From NCBI GenBank assembly GCA_001587675.1, contig LNGD01000006.1, positions 1 through 26,997 on the forward strand: a stretch of DNA of 26,997 nt. The letters are read 5' to 3'. Numbering within the stretch: position 1 is the stretch's first letter; every line of letters starts with the position of its first letter. The translations under genes were made by a program, and so were the position numbers. The notes under the pieces were generated by a model. That model was not told the origin of the DNA. It did no database searches and saw only the letters and a program-made list of their open reading frames with translations. Source of the DNA: Candidatus Methanofastidiosum methylothiophilum. GTDB lineage: Archaea; Methanobacteriota_B; Thermococci; Methanofastidiosales; Methanofastidiosaceae. Below are positions 1-7,772 of the stretch, piece by piece.

Positions 1-472
1 CTCTTATCCTAGTTTCAACTGCACCGTCTCTAAAACCAAGAAGAATACTATTTAATTCTGAATAGGCAGAAACACTCTTAGGATTATTTGTATTAACATA
101 AACTTCAACTGATGAAGAGCCGTAACTTCTCATTTTTTCTTCGAAATCTTTTTCTAAAACTAAAAGTGCTGAGATTCTACCAGACCTTAAAAGTTCCATA
201 CCGTTAGTTTGGTCAGTCCATACTATCTCAAACCTTTTGTTCTGTGATATTATTTCCGTTAAAGAATTTTTTTCAGAAGAAACTCCGATTGGGAGGTATC
301 CTTTACCCCCAACTGAAAGATTGAAAAATCCCCCCTCTTCGAGAGCCTTGACATAGCTTCCAAAAAGAGGAATTATTAGGATTATTACAAGAAGCTGTAG
401 AGTAAAGGCTATTTTGAATTTTCTATTCTTAAAAAGCCTCCTTAACTCCCATTTTACCATTTGTTCAATCAT
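1..472 (-). CDS. ABC-2 type transporter permease, N-terminal part (runs off the window)
   Basis: This is the membrane partner of the ABC ATPase that precedes it. The frame reads from ATG at 472 down to base 1 without a stop, giving about 157 residues. It starts MIEQMVKWELRRLFKNRKF, followed by one hydrophobic segment at about residues 22-40, then a long soluble, probably extracytoplasmic stretch. This matches the usual ABC-2 permease layout of a cytoplasmic amphipathic start, TM1 and a large outer domain before the remaining TMs. The start overlaps the ATPase stop as ATGA (469-472), so the two are probably translationally coupled. The C-terminal membrane segments lie outside the window, so subfamily and substrate cannot be told; NatB-like exporters have similar shapes. 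Confidence 0.8.
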   Translation of the reverse strand, partial: MIEQMVKWELRRLFKNRKFKIAFTLQLLVIILIIPLFGSYVKALEEGGFFNLSVGGKGYLPIGVSSEKNSLTEIISQNKRFEIVWTDQTNGMELLRSGRISALLVLEKDFEEKMRSYGSSSVEVYVNTNNPKSVSAYSELNSILLGFRDGAVETRIR

Positions 473-1368
473 TTTTTTTCTCCAACAAGTTCAATAAAGA
501 CCTCTTCGAGAGATGGAGTTAAATCTTCAAAATAAATTATTTCTTCCTGAAGTATGTATTTTAGATCTTTGTATTCCTTTGCCTTAACCAAAAGATAGTT
601 CTCGCCTTTTTCTAATATCTTTAATTTATGGTCATTAGAAATTTTTTCTAAAATCCCCTTATTCATGTTCTTTAATCCTACCTTGAAAGTTTTTTCTTTG
701 ATATAGGCATTTTTTAGATTTTCAATTGTATCAAAGGCCTTTATGGTTCCTTTATCAATAATAGCAATTTTGTCACAAAGCTGTTCTGCTTCATACATAT
801 AATGAGTACATAAAATAATAGTTCTGTTTTTTTTTAGCTTTTTTATAAAATCCCTGATTCTTCTCGATGTTAGAGGATCTAAACCCATAGTGGGCTCATC
901 AAACACAATAATCTTCGGATCGTGAATCAAAGCTCTTGAAATTGCAAGTCTTTGTCGCATGCCCTTTGAAAATGAAGATACTCTCCAATCTTTTCTGTCT
1001 GAGAGACCTACTAGTTTTAGGAGTTCATCAACTCTTTTTTCAATTTGATCTCTAGGCACCCCATATAACAATCCAAAATATTCTAATAGTTCTCCTGCTT
1101 TTGGCCTCTCGTAAAGATTTGGTTCTTCAGGTAGATAACCTATTATTTTCTTAATTTCTGTTGGATGCTTTTGTAAATCAAGTCCATCTACAAGTATCTG
1201 TCCTGAAGTAGGTTTCAATATACCGCACAATAATCTGATTAGTGTAGTTTTTCCCGCTCCATTTGGACCAACTATTCCTATTGTGATACCGTCCTCTATC
1301 TTGATATTGGCATGGTCCAAAGCTTTATGATCACCAAAAAATTTGGAAACATCTACAAACTCTATCAT
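469..1368 (-). CDS. ABC transporter ATP-binding protein
   Basis: Cytoplasmic ATPase subunit of an ABC exporter, 299 aa. Walker A is GPNGAGKT at residues 34-41, the signature is the variant FSKGMRQR at 133-140, Walker B is IIVFDEP at 153-159, and the H-loop histidine sits in LCTHYMYEAE near 191. The last ~80 residues form the C-terminal extension typical of ABC-2 (CcmA/NatA-like) ATPases. It is the first gene of a two-gene operon with the permease downstream (ATGA overlap). A TATA-like TTTAAATA (1393-1400, read on the minus strand) lies about 25 nt before the ATG, so the transcript is probably leaderless. Substrate unknown. Confidence 0.93.
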   Translation of the reverse strand: MIEFVDVSKFFGDHKALDHANIKIEDGITIGIVGPNGAGKTTLIRLLCGILKPTSGQILVDGLDLQKHPTEIKKIIGYLPEEPNLYERPKAGELLEYFGLLYGVPRDQIEKRVDELLKLVGLSDRKDWRVSSFSKGMRQRLAISRALIHDPKIIVFDEPTMGLDPLTSRRIRDFIKKLKKNRTIILCTHYMYEAEQLCDKIAIIDKGTIKAFDTIENLKNAYIKEKTFKVGLKNMNKGILEKISNDHKLKILEKGENYLLVKAKEYKDLKYILQEEIIYFEDLTPSLEEVFIELVGEKK

Positions 1369-1486
1369 TAAGAAAGATTAGGGAACTGTCTCTATTTAAA
1401 CGTCTTTGCTTTTCATTAAAGAATTCTCAATATTTTTATCTATAGTTTATTTTTTAAAGTATAACGGATAAAATCAATAGGGTATC
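1369..1486. promoter_or_regulatory. Divergent promoter region, ABC operon / adenosyltransferase
   Basis: A 118-bp gap between two divergent genes. A TATA-like box for the ABC operon is at 1393-1400 (minus) and one for the adenosyltransferase lies within 1451-1463 (plus). Each is about 24-30 nt from its start codon. I see no cobalamin riboswitch or other obvious structured leader here. The boxes are read by eye only. Confidence 0.5.
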
Positions 1487-2005
1487 ATGAGAGGATTAAT
1501 TCAAATTTATACCGGTAACGGCAAAGGAAAAAGTACAGCTTCATATGGTCTAGCTTTAAGAGCTTCAGGTAGAGGCCTTAAGACAATGATTATTCAATTT
1601 CTCAAGCAAGGCAATTCTTATGGAGAACATTTTGCAATAGAAAAAATAGAAAACATAGATATTAGGTCATTTGGGCAACCTAAATTTATAAATTTTAAGA
1701 ATCCAGCACCAGAAGATATAAAACTTGCAAACGATGCATTTGACTTCTCTAAAAAAACCATAGACGAAGGAAAATATGACATAGTCATTCTTGATGAGAT
1801 TAACATTGCAGTACATTTTAATCTGATAAAATTAAAGAATGTAATTGAAATGCTAAAAAATAAGCCTGAAAATGTTGAAGTTGTTCTTACAGGAAGATTT
1901 GCTCCTAAAGAATTGATTGAAATTGCAGATTTAGTATCTGAGATTCAAGAAATTAAGCATCCATATCAGAAAAGCATTAATGCAAGGGAAGGAATAGAAT
2001 ATTAA
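1487..2005 (+). CDS. cobO: Cob(I)alamin / cob(I)yrinic acid a,c-diamide adenosyltransferase (CobA/CobO family)
   Basis: Transfers the 5'-deoxyadenosyl group of ATP to the cobalt of corrinoids, making coenzyme-B12-type cofactors or completing corrinoid salvage. The 172-aa protein has the family's N-terminal P-loop GNGKGKST at residues 10-17 (the reversed-orientation P-loop of CobA/BtuR/CobO), a VILDEIN Walker-B-like strand near residue 99, and the VVLTGRFAP segment near the C-terminus. Its length is close to the family norm. It starts with ATG and is preceded by a TATA-like box. It stands alone rather than in a visible B12 operon. The family is clear; whether it acts on cobyrinate diamide or on cobalamin/cobinamide cannot be told from sequence. 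Confidence 0.9.
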   Translation: MRGLIQIYTGNGKGKSTASYGLALRASGRGLKTMIIQFLKQGNSYGEHFAIEKIENIDIRSFGQPKFINFKNPAPEDIKLANDAFDFSKKTIDEGKYDIVILDEINIAVHFNLIKLKNVIEMLKNKPENVEVVLTGRFAPKELIEIADLVSEIQEIKHPYQKSINAREGIEY

Positions 2006-2052
2006 TCAAATTATAGGCAAATTCTTTTAAAGGACATTATTAAATTCTTTTT

Positions 2053-2334
2053 ATGTACGACGAAGAGAACTTTGAGCAAGAACAAGAAGAGGAATACCAG
2101 AGCGCAGGAGCTGAAAAACCATTTGACATAGTCCACAAGAACATAGGAGAAAATGTTACCTTGGTTCTGAAAGACGGCAGAAAAATCGATGGCGTACTAG
2201 TGGGGTATGATTTAGAGCTTAATTTAGTTCTAGAAAAAGCCCAGGTTATCCGTGGTGAGGATGTCAAGAGGATTGGTGTAGCAATTATAAGAAGAAACAA
2301 CATCCTTGCAATTGAAGATCACGTTTTACTTTGA
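2053..2334 (+). CDS. Sm-like (LSm/SmAP) RNA-binding protein
   Basis: A small archaeal Sm-like protein, expected to form a ring that binds U-rich RNA. Residues 27-93 contain the Sm fold: Sm1 with VTLVLKDGRKIDGVLVGYD and a following L-N-L-V-L stretch, then Sm2 with IIRRNNILAIE. An unusual feature is the ~22-residue N-terminal extension rich in Glu and Gln (EQEQEEEYQ) before the fold. A TTTTAAAG box at 2025-2032 lies about 21-28 nt before the ATG, suggesting a leaderless transcript. It ends one base before the convergent dUTPase stop. Family assignment is secure; the RNA partners are unknown. Confidence 0.9.
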   Translation: MYDEENFEQEQEEEYQSAGAEKPFDIVHKNIGENVTLVLKDGRKIDGVLVGYDLELNLVLEKAQVIRGEDVKRIGVAIIRRNNILAIEDHVLL

Positions 2335-2335
2335 A

Positions 2336-2845
2336 TTATATATTCTCTTTTTGGAATATTCCTTTGTATAAAGAATCATCAGCCAATGTTTTCATGAATA
2401 CTAGCTGTAAGACTCGAGCATCTTTGAAGATAGTAAGTCCCTTCTCATTTTCAACAGTTAGTAAAGATTCACTTCTCCCACTGTAACCCCTGTCCCAAAC
2501 TGCAGTTCCAACATTTGCCCCACATCTTAATAGGGTTGACCTAGGTCTTCCAAGTGCGATGAGATCCTTTGGAATGTTTACTATCTCATTATATACTATC
2601 TTGTAAGACCCCTTTTGAAGAAAAACAAAATTATCAATAAATTCCATCAATTTAGTTTCTGATAGTTTTCTTTTCTCATTGCTAAAATCTACTGCTCCTC
2701 CAGATGTTATACTATGAATCTCCTTAACGGTCATGTCAAAACCATTTGGAGTTATTTGAATATCTAAATCTATATAGTTCTGAATTAATTGATTTTCCAA
2801 CACTAGTTTTTTTATTTCATTTCCATTAAGAACAAAACTACCCAT
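2336..2845 (-). CDS. dut: dUTP diphosphatase (archaeal dUTPase / Dcd superfamily)
   Basis: Hydrolyses dUTP to dUMP and pyrophosphate, keeping uracil out of DNA and feeding dTMP synthesis. I start it at ATG 2845, giving 169 aa beginning MGSFVLNGNEI. The frame stays open upstream to 2953, but that would run into the divergent gene and adds no conserved sequence. Conserved trimeric dUTPase/Dcd motifs are visible: GRPRSTLLRCGA at 99-110 and AVWDRGYSGR at 115-124, whose Asp is in the nucleotide-contact motif. The closely related dCTP deaminases share this fold, so bifunctional activity is possible, but the sequence looks like the archaeal dUTPase branch. Confidence 0.85.
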   Translation of the reverse strand: MGSFVLNGNEIKKLVLENQLIQNYIDLDIQITPNGFDMTVKEIHSITSGGAVDFSNEKRKLSETKLMEFIDNFVFLQKGSYKIVYNEIVNIPKDLIALGRPRSTLLRCGANVGTAVWDRGYSGRSESLLTVENEKGLTIFKDARVLQLVFMKTLADDSLYKGIFQKENI

Positions 2846-2870
2846 AATACTTCTTAATTGAAAACCTTTT

Positions 2871-3719
2871 ATGTATTTTGGATTAATTCTTAACGTGGAA
2901 GATAAAAAAATAAAAAATCTCAGAGAATTGCTTAATTCAAAGATTCCAGACACAGATATAAAGAAAATAATGAAAAGTTACGAGCAACTTGGGGATATTA
3001 TAATCTTAACTATTCCTCGTGAATACAAAAATCTTAGGGATTTTATTGGAAATAGTTTTTATGAAACTTTTGAGTGTCAAACTGTTCTTGAGAAGGGGTA
3101 TATATCTGGGGAATTTAGGCGCCCTTATTTTAATAAGATAGTTGGAAATGATTTTGTCACTATACATAAGGAAAACGGGATACTGTATAAAATAGATTTG
3201 TCTAAAGTCATGTTTTCAGCGGGAAATATAGCCGAGAGAATAAGGATGGCTCATGTAACTTTACCGGATGAACGTGTTATAGATATGTTCTGTGGCATAG
3301 GTTACTTCACATTACCAATCGCAAAATATGGCCAATCCAAGGTGTGGGCATTAGAAAAAAATCCAGATAGCTATCAAATTCTTTTGGATAATATTAAATT
3401 GAATAAACTTACTGATAAGATATTCCCTTTTAATATAGATTGTCTTGATTTTAATCCGGATTTCAAAGCAGATAGGATTATTATGGGATATTTTTCTGAC
3501 GATGAGAAGTTTCTTTTAAAGGCACTAGAACTCATAAAAGAAGGCGGAGTAATTCACTACCATAATACAATCCCTGAGAAGAATGAATCTAACCTTAAAT
3601 CAGAAATAAATAAAATTTTAGCTGAAAAAGATAAAAAGGCTGAACCAATATATTACCGTAGAATAAAGAAATTTTCTCCAGGAGTATGGCACGTTGTTTT
3701 TGATTTTAAAGTTGTCTAA
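2871..3719 (+). CDS. taw2: Taw2-like tRNA(Phe) wyosine aminocarboxypropyltransferase (Trm5/TYW2 family)
   Basis: Probable enzyme that moves the 3-amino-3-carboxypropyl group of S-adenosylmethionine onto 4-demethylwyosine at G37 of tRNA-Phe. The 282-aa protein has an N-terminal part (1-110), the connecting motif DLSKVMFSAGNIAERIRMA (109-127), then a Rossmann SAM fold with VIDMFCGIGYFTLPIA (136-151) and ALEKNPDSY (160-168). The FS-GN--ER-R form and the late IHYHNT segment fit TYW2/Taw2 better than the methyltransferase Trm5, which has an SPRL-type motif and NPPY. I use the ATG at 2871. A GTG at 2895 sits ~20-25 nt after a TTTTATGTAT box and would fit a leaderless start, but it would drop the first beta strand. 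Only 25 bp separate it from the divergent dUTPase. Confidence 0.8.
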   Translation: MYFGLILNVEDKKIKNLRELLNSKIPDTDIKKIMKSYEQLGDIIILTIPREYKNLRDFIGNSFYETFECQTVLEKGYISGEFRRPYFNKIVGNDFVTIHKENGILYKIDLSKVMFSAGNIAERIRMAHVTLPDERVIDMFCGIGYFTLPIAKYGQSKVWALEKNPDSYQILLDNIKLNKLTDKIFPFNIDCLDFNPDFKADRIIMGYFSDDEKFLLKALELIKEGGVIHYHNTIPEKNESNLKSEINKILAEKDKKAEPIYYRRIKKFSPGVWHVVFDFKVV

Positions 3720-4009
3720 TACATCCTTCTTTTCCTTAAATCGTCAAAAGCTCCAGTATATTCTTGCCTCTCCTGAGCAACCCTTGCCTTTTTTATCATC
3801 TCAAGAATTATCTTTTTTTCTTTATTTAATTTTCTTTCTTTAGAATCTATTATAAGTATGAATATTCCAAGAATAAAAAGAACGGCTATTATTACAGAGA
3901 GAATTAAAAGCATGGAAGGACTTCCAATTAAGCTGAAATATACAGAAAAATATCCTCCTATAATTAAGGCTAAACCTAATACAGATAGTCCTGCTATTCT
4001 TTTTATCAT
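3716..4009 (-). CDS. Small two-TM membrane protein of unknown function
   Basis: I do not recognise the family. The 97-aa protein has two hydrophobic segments (about residues 5-27 and 33-55), then a basic, charged cytoplasmic tail ending DDLRKRRMY. I start at ATG 4009 because a GGAG motif (4017-4020) lies 7 nt upstream; a TTG at 4012 is the alternative. Its stop overlaps the end of the convergent Taw2-like gene by 4 bp. It is expressed away from the zinc-ribbon/Pcm operon across a 143-bp gap containing a perfect inverted repeat. Confidence 0.65.
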   Translation of the reverse strand: MIKRIAGLSVLGLALIIGGYFSVYFSLIGSPSMLLILSVIIAVLFILGIFILIIDSKERKLNKEKKIILEMIKKARVAQERQEYTGAFDDLRKRRMY

Positions 4010-4068
4010 CAAAGCTCTCCGGCTGTTATTATTTGACTGTCTCCTTTTTTATAATTTATGGTAAATTG

Positions 4069-4089
4069 CATATTATTTTTAATAATATG
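4069..4089. repeat. Perfect AT-rich inverted repeat in a divergent promoter gap
   Basis: CATATTATT (4069-4077), a TTT spacer, then AATAATATG (4081-4089): a 9-bp perfect dyad between the small membrane protein (minus) and the zinc-ribbon gene (plus). It could be an operator or simply AT-rich chance. The TATA-like sequence for the minus gene is nearby at about 4043-4052. Confidence 0.5.
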
Positions 4090-4152
4090 TTAATATTAAA
4101 GGCCATATTTTTCTTCCGATAACTATTTTAACGATAAAATATTTGTTATTTT

Positions 4153-4710
4153 GTGTGTAATCATAAAAATTATGTCGTTTTAAATAAGAGGGGGCGACAA
4201 GAATTAAGAAAATGTAGTGATTGTAACGAAATATACCAAATAGTAGTTGATAAAGTTGTAAAAATCAAAATCAATGCAGTCATATCTCGTTTCGAACAAT
4301 CTGAAAAGAAACTAATTGAAGCCTATGAGAACAAAGTATTCGAAGTAGGTGAACTGATTGATATCAAAGGAAAAAAATATTTGGTTAATCATATAGATGC
4401 AAAAATAAAATCAGATTCCGTTATAGCTAAAGATATCCAGACATTATATTTAATTCCTGAAGATCTTCCTGTTGTTCTAAAAATTACTCTAAAGGACCAA
4501 AGTGGATTCCTATCCTTTAGAGCCTTTGCGGAAAAGGATGAAGTCTTTTCAAAAGGGGACAATATCACAATAGATAGATATGATATGATAATCGAAAAGA
4601 TATTGGGAGCCCATGGTTATGAATCGTCTGCCGTTGCATCAGATATCAGAAGAATTTACTGTTCATATGCTTCAAAAAGAGGAAGGAGGCTTGATGGGTT
4701 CGATTATTGA
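4153..4710 (+). CDS. Archaeal zinc-ribbon protein of the HVO_0476/COG1326 type
   Basis: Protein of 185 aa with an N-terminal zinc-binding motif: C2-x-H4 and C21-x2-C24 (RKCSDC). A mixed alpha/beta region with S1/OB-like strands follows. It resembles the archaeal HVO_0476 (COG1326) zinc-finger family; its biochemical function is unknown to me. It starts with GTG at 4153; an in-frame TAA at 4135 limits anything longer and there is no ATG in between. It is the first gene of a chain with pcm, a radical SAM gene and dph2, and overlaps pcm by 17 nt. My recollection is that this family is also found next to pcm in other archaea, which would hint at a shared role. Confidence 0.72.
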   Translation: MCNHKNYVVLNKRGRQELRKCSDCNEIYQIVVDKVVKIKINAVISRFEQSEKKLIEAYENKVFEVGELIDIKGKKYLVNHIDAKIKSDSVIAKDIQTLYLIPEDLPVVLKITLKDQSGFLSFRAFAEKDEVFSKGDNITIDRYDMIIEKILGAHGYESSAVASDIRRIYCSYASKRGRRLDGFDY

Positions 4711-5344
4711 TGCAAGAGAGAAATTAGTTTCGTCTCTTGAAAGATTTAGATACATCAAAAGTAACAATGTTAAAAAAGCCTTCTTAACTGTCGATAGAAG
4801 TAATTTTGTTCCAGAATCCTTGAAAAATGAGGCATATCTTGATACACCATTACCTATTGGCTGGGGACAGACTATCTCTGCGCCTTCAATGATAGCAATA
4901 ATGCTCGAAGTATCTGAACTCTCTAAAGGACTTAAAATTTTGGAAATAGGGACAGGTTCTGGTTACAACGCCGCACTTCTAGCAGAATTATGTGGAGAAG
5001 AGAACGTAATTTCAATTGAGCGCATACCTGAAGTTTTCACTTTTGGAAAGGAAAATCTTGAAAGGGCAAGATATAAAGTCAGAATAATACTTGGGGATGG
5101 CACCAAAGGATATGAAGAAGAAGCGCCATATGATAGAATAATCGTTACTGCAGCTGCTCCGCAAATACCTAATAGCTGGAAATCACAGATAAAGGAAAAA
5201 GGAATGATAATTGCACCGGTAGGGACGGAAAGATACTATCAAGAGTTACTAGTTTTAAGGAAAAAGGATGGAAACTTTGAAACTAAAAAACATGGCGGAT
5301 GTGTATTTGTTCCTTTGGTAGGAGAAAATGGGTGGAAGGAATAA
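4694..5344 (+). CDS. pcm: Protein-L-isoaspartate O-methyltransferase
   Basis: Repairs age-damaged proteins by methylating L-isoaspartyl residues with SAM. The 216-aa protein carries the family motif GWGQTISAP (56-64) that binds the isoaspartyl carboxylate and SAM motif I LEIGTGSGYNA (83-93), plus DRIIVTAAAPQIP further on. I start at ATG 4694 because GGAGG (4685-4689 region) lies just upstream. The frame extends to an ATG at 4613, but that would add 27 residues overlapping the previous gene with no family similarity. The stop shares a base with the next ATG (TAATG), so translation is probably coupled to the radical SAM gene. Confidence 0.95.
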   Translation: MGSIIDAREKLVSSLERFRYIKSNNVKKAFLTVDRSNFVPESLKNEAYLDTPLPIGWGQTISAPSMIAIMLEVSELSKGLKILEIGTGSGYNAALLAELCGEENVISIERIPEVFTFGKENLERARYKVRIILGDGTKGYEEEAPYDRIIVTAAAPQIPNSWKSQIKEKGMIIAPVGTERYYQELLVLRKKDGNFETKKHGGCVFVPLVGENGWKE

Positions 5345-6750
5345 TGAGATTTATTGAATACGGAACAATTAAAAAAAAAGCAATTAATAGATTTGCACTC
5401 ATTTACCCAGATTTTTATAAAGCTGGAAATTCTAATCTTGGCCTTCATTATGTCTACAATATTGTAAATCAGAAAGAGAATTTTTCGATAGAAAGATTCT
5501 TCATGGATTTTGAAAGGTCAATTGAAAATCAGGACATGATGAAAAACTATAAGGCTTTATTATTCTCACTAAATTATGAGTATGGAGTAATTAATCTTCT
5601 AAGAATCCTAAAAAGAAATAATATTTCCATACTTAGAGAGAAAAGAGATAATCATCTAGTTATAACGGGTGGCCCATTAAATATTAATCCATTTGTATTA
5701 AATGATGTTTTTGACATTGCATTTATTGGAGATGCAGAAAAGTCGCTTATTGAATTCTTAGAAGTATATTCTGGCCTTGATAATCCAAAAAAGCAAATCG
5801 ACGAATTTGGTAAAATAAAAGGCCTATACATACCTGAGATTCACAAGGAAAATAAAATTAAAAGAAGAATAGAAAATCTTGAGTATCACCCCCTATATGA
5901 ACCAATCCAATGGGGAGACTTTGAAGAATCTTTTAATAAAACATTTCTTCTGGAAATAACAAGGGGATGTAGAAGTAGATGCTCTTTTTGTTTAACTGGA
6001 AATGCTCTTGGCCCATATCGTGAGAGGAGTATAGAAGAATTATTATCGATAGTGAAAGAAGCAGAGAAAAGAACTAAATTTGAAAAAATAGCTTTGATAG
6101 GATCCGACATGCCTTCTTATCTTGGGGATGTTATTTTTGAATTAACTAATCTTGGATATCAAATATCCCTGCCTTCTTTGAAATTAAGAGATATTAATGA
6201 AAATACAATTACCTTGCTAGGTCAAGATACCATAACTTTGGCTCCTGAGTCTTCTGAATCGATAAGGTTCCAAGTAGGAAAATGTTACAAAGATGAGGAG
6301 TTCTTTGAAAAGATTAATTTAATCAAAAAACATTCAAAGTCTGTGAAGCTATACTATATTTTTGGTCTACCCGGTGAAGAATATAAAGATCTTGATGAGA
6401 TTATTAAATTCATTAAACAATCTCGTAAGATTATCAGAACTAAATCATCGTTTAATCCATTTATCCCAAAACCTCACACTCCTCTCGAGGATCAGATATT
6501 TGATTATCCCCTTTTGAAAGAAAAAATGAAGTATCTATCTTCAAATCTAAAAGATGTCCGGATAGAAGACTTAAAAGGTGCTTTTATTCAATATGTTATC
6601 TCTCTTGGGGGACGAGACGTAGGTCTATATTTAATCGATGCAGTTGAAAATGAAAAAAATATTTCTTATTCTTCTCTTAGTAAAGCGATGGAAAAAGGAG
6701 AGATAGAAATACCTTCGTCTAAAAAGGAGTGGAAAAGAATTGAAGTATGA
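5344..6750 (+). CDS. Radical SAM protein with a B12-binding-like N-terminal domain (function unknown)
   Basis: A 468-aa enzyme. The 4Fe-4S/SAM motif is C209-x3-C213-x2-C216 (RGCRSRCSFC), followed by a typical radical SAM barrel with GLPGEE near 350. Residues 14-140 look like the Rossmann-like cobalamin-binding domain of COG1032-type proteins (FALIYPDFYKAG..., LVITGGP...), but I see no DxHxxG cobalamin-ligand motif, so B12 binding is doubtful. ATG 5344 overlaps the pcm stop by one base; a longer start at 5299 lies wholly inside pcm and is rejected. It overlaps dph2 by 11 nt. Methylthiotransferase-like or unknown modification roles are possible. I cannot name the substrate. Confidence 0.82.
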   Translation: MRFIEYGTIKKKAINRFALIYPDFYKAGNSNLGLHYVYNIVNQKENFSIERFFMDFERSIENQDMMKNYKALLFSLNYEYGVINLLRILKRNNISILREKRDNHLVITGGPLNINPFVLNDVFDIAFIGDAEKSLIEFLEVYSGLDNPKKQIDEFGKIKGLYIPEIHKENKIKRRIENLEYHPLYEPIQWGDFEESFNKTFLLEITRGCRSRCSFCLTGNALGPYRERSIEELLSIVKEAEKRTKFEKIALIGSDMPSYLGDVIFELTNLGYQISLPSLKLRDINENTITLLGQDTITLAPESSESIRFQVGKCYKDEEFFEKINLIKKHSKSVKLYYIFGLPGEEYKDLDEIIKFIKQSRKIIRTKSSFNPFIPKPHTPLEDQIFDYPLLKEKMKYLSSNLKDVRIEDLKGAFIQYVISLGGRDVGLYLIDAVENEKNISYSSLSKAMEKGEIEIPSSKKEWKRIEV

Positions 6751-7732
6751 ATTTCGTATGGGTAATCTTCTTGTTAAATTAGAGGAATTAAAAGTCAAAA
6801 GAGTAGGTCTAGTATTGCCTGAAGGATTAAAAGTGTATGCAGACTATATTTCGGATGAATTAAAAAAGAATGGTTACGAGGTAATTATATCTGGAAATTT
6901 TAATTACGGGGCATGTGATGTTCCGGACTATAATTTTGATGAAATTTGTGATTGCCTAGTTAATTTTGGTCATGCACCTTTGCCAGTTGAAAGTGAGATC
7001 CCTCTGTTATTTGTTGAGGTCGATTTTATTTTTCCTTACATGAAAATATTAGAAAAAAATATAGAGGCTCTTAAGAAAGAAGGAAAAAGAGTGGGATTAA
7101 TCGCTACTGTAAACTATGTAAAAGAACTTGACAAAGTAAAAAAATATCTTGAAGATGAAGGATTTGAAGTATTTATTGGAAAAGGAGACAACAGGCTCAA
7201 ATTTCCTGGGCAAGTTCTAGGTTGCGACTTTTCTTCTGCCTCAAACATATCAGATAAAGTTGATTTCTACATATTTGTTGGAGAAGGAAGATTCCATCCA
7301 CTTGGCGTGGCCATCTCAACAGAAAAAAATGTATTTGCTTTTGATAGTGATGGAATTTATTCAATGAACGACTATAAAGATAAAATCCTAAAAGAAAGAT
7401 TTGGCGCAATTTTCAGGTCAAAAGATTCAAAAAAATTTGGAATTGTTGTTTCAACTAAAAGAGGTCAAAAAAGATTATCTCTAGCAAATATAATAAAAGA
7501 TAAACTAGAAGAATCCGGATTTAAATCTGATATAATACTCATGGATGAAATCATGCCGGATAAGCTATACGGATTTGATTATGACAGTTTTATTATATGT
7601 GCTTGTCCAAGAATAGCAGTTGATGATTCAAAAAGATACAAAAAACCTCTATTGACTCCAAAGGAAATTGAAATAATTCTTGATGGAAAAGAAGATTATG
7701 AAATGGACCAAATAAGCCAAAATGATTTTTGA
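6740..7732 (+). CDS. dph2: Diphthamide synthase subunit Dph2 (2-(3-amino-3-carboxypropyl)histidine synthase)
   Basis: Catalyses the first step of diphthamide formation on elongation factor 2, transferring a 3-amino-3-carboxypropyl radical from SAM to the target histidine using an unusual 4Fe-4S cluster. The 330-aa protein has the three cluster cysteines: C59 (YGACDVPD), C162 (VLGCDF) and C287 (IICACP). The spacing is nearly that of the Pyrococcus enzyme (59, 163, 287). I take TTG 6740 as the start: GGAG at 6726-6729 is well placed. ATG 6758 is the alternative. It is the last gene of the overlapping chain zinc ribbon-pcm-radical SAM-dph2. The neighbouring canonical radical SAM gene is not needed for this reaction in known systems. 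Confidence 0.93.
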   Translation: MKYEFRMGNLLVKLEELKVKRVGLVLPEGLKVYADYISDELKKNGYEVIISGNFNYGACDVPDYNFDEICDCLVNFGHAPLPVESEIPLLFVEVDFIFPYMKILEKNIEALKKEGKRVGLIATVNYVKELDKVKKYLEDEGFEVFIGKGDNRLKFPGQVLGCDFSSASNISDKVDFYIFVGEGRFHPLGVAISTEKNVFAFDSDGIYSMNDYKDKILKERFGAIFRSKDSKKFGIVVSTKRGQKRLSLANIIKDKLEESGFKSDIILMDEIMPDKLYGFDYDSFIICACPRIAVDDSKRYKKPLLTPKEIEIILDGKEDYEMDQISQNDF

Positions 7733-7752
7733 GATATCGAGTATCTTTTTTA
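7733..7752 (+). terminator. Probable terminator after dph2
   Basis: A short stem, GATAT / GTATC with a CGA loop (7733-7745, one T-G wobble), is followed by a run of six Ts (7746-7751). In archaea the T-run itself is the main signal. It sits just after the dph2 stop. Confidence 0.45.
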
Positions 7753-7772
7753 ATCGTTTATTATTATATTTT

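Noticed and set aside
1369..1486. Possible cobalamin riboswitch before the adenosyltransferase gene
   Set aside because: The gap is only 118 bp, AT-rich, and shows no B12-box; simple TATA promoters explain it.
2846..2953. Longer N-terminus for the dUTPase
   Set aside because: It would overlap the divergent Taw2-like gene and adds no conserved sequence before MGSFVLNG.
5299..5343. Longer N-terminus for the radical SAM protein
   Set aside because: The extra 15 codons lie completely inside pcm and match nothing; ATG 5344 fits a TAATG junction.
6067..6110. Start of a 74-codon minus-strand frame inside the radical SAM gene
   Set aside because: Shadow of a real gene; covers the conserved cysteine motif in reverse.
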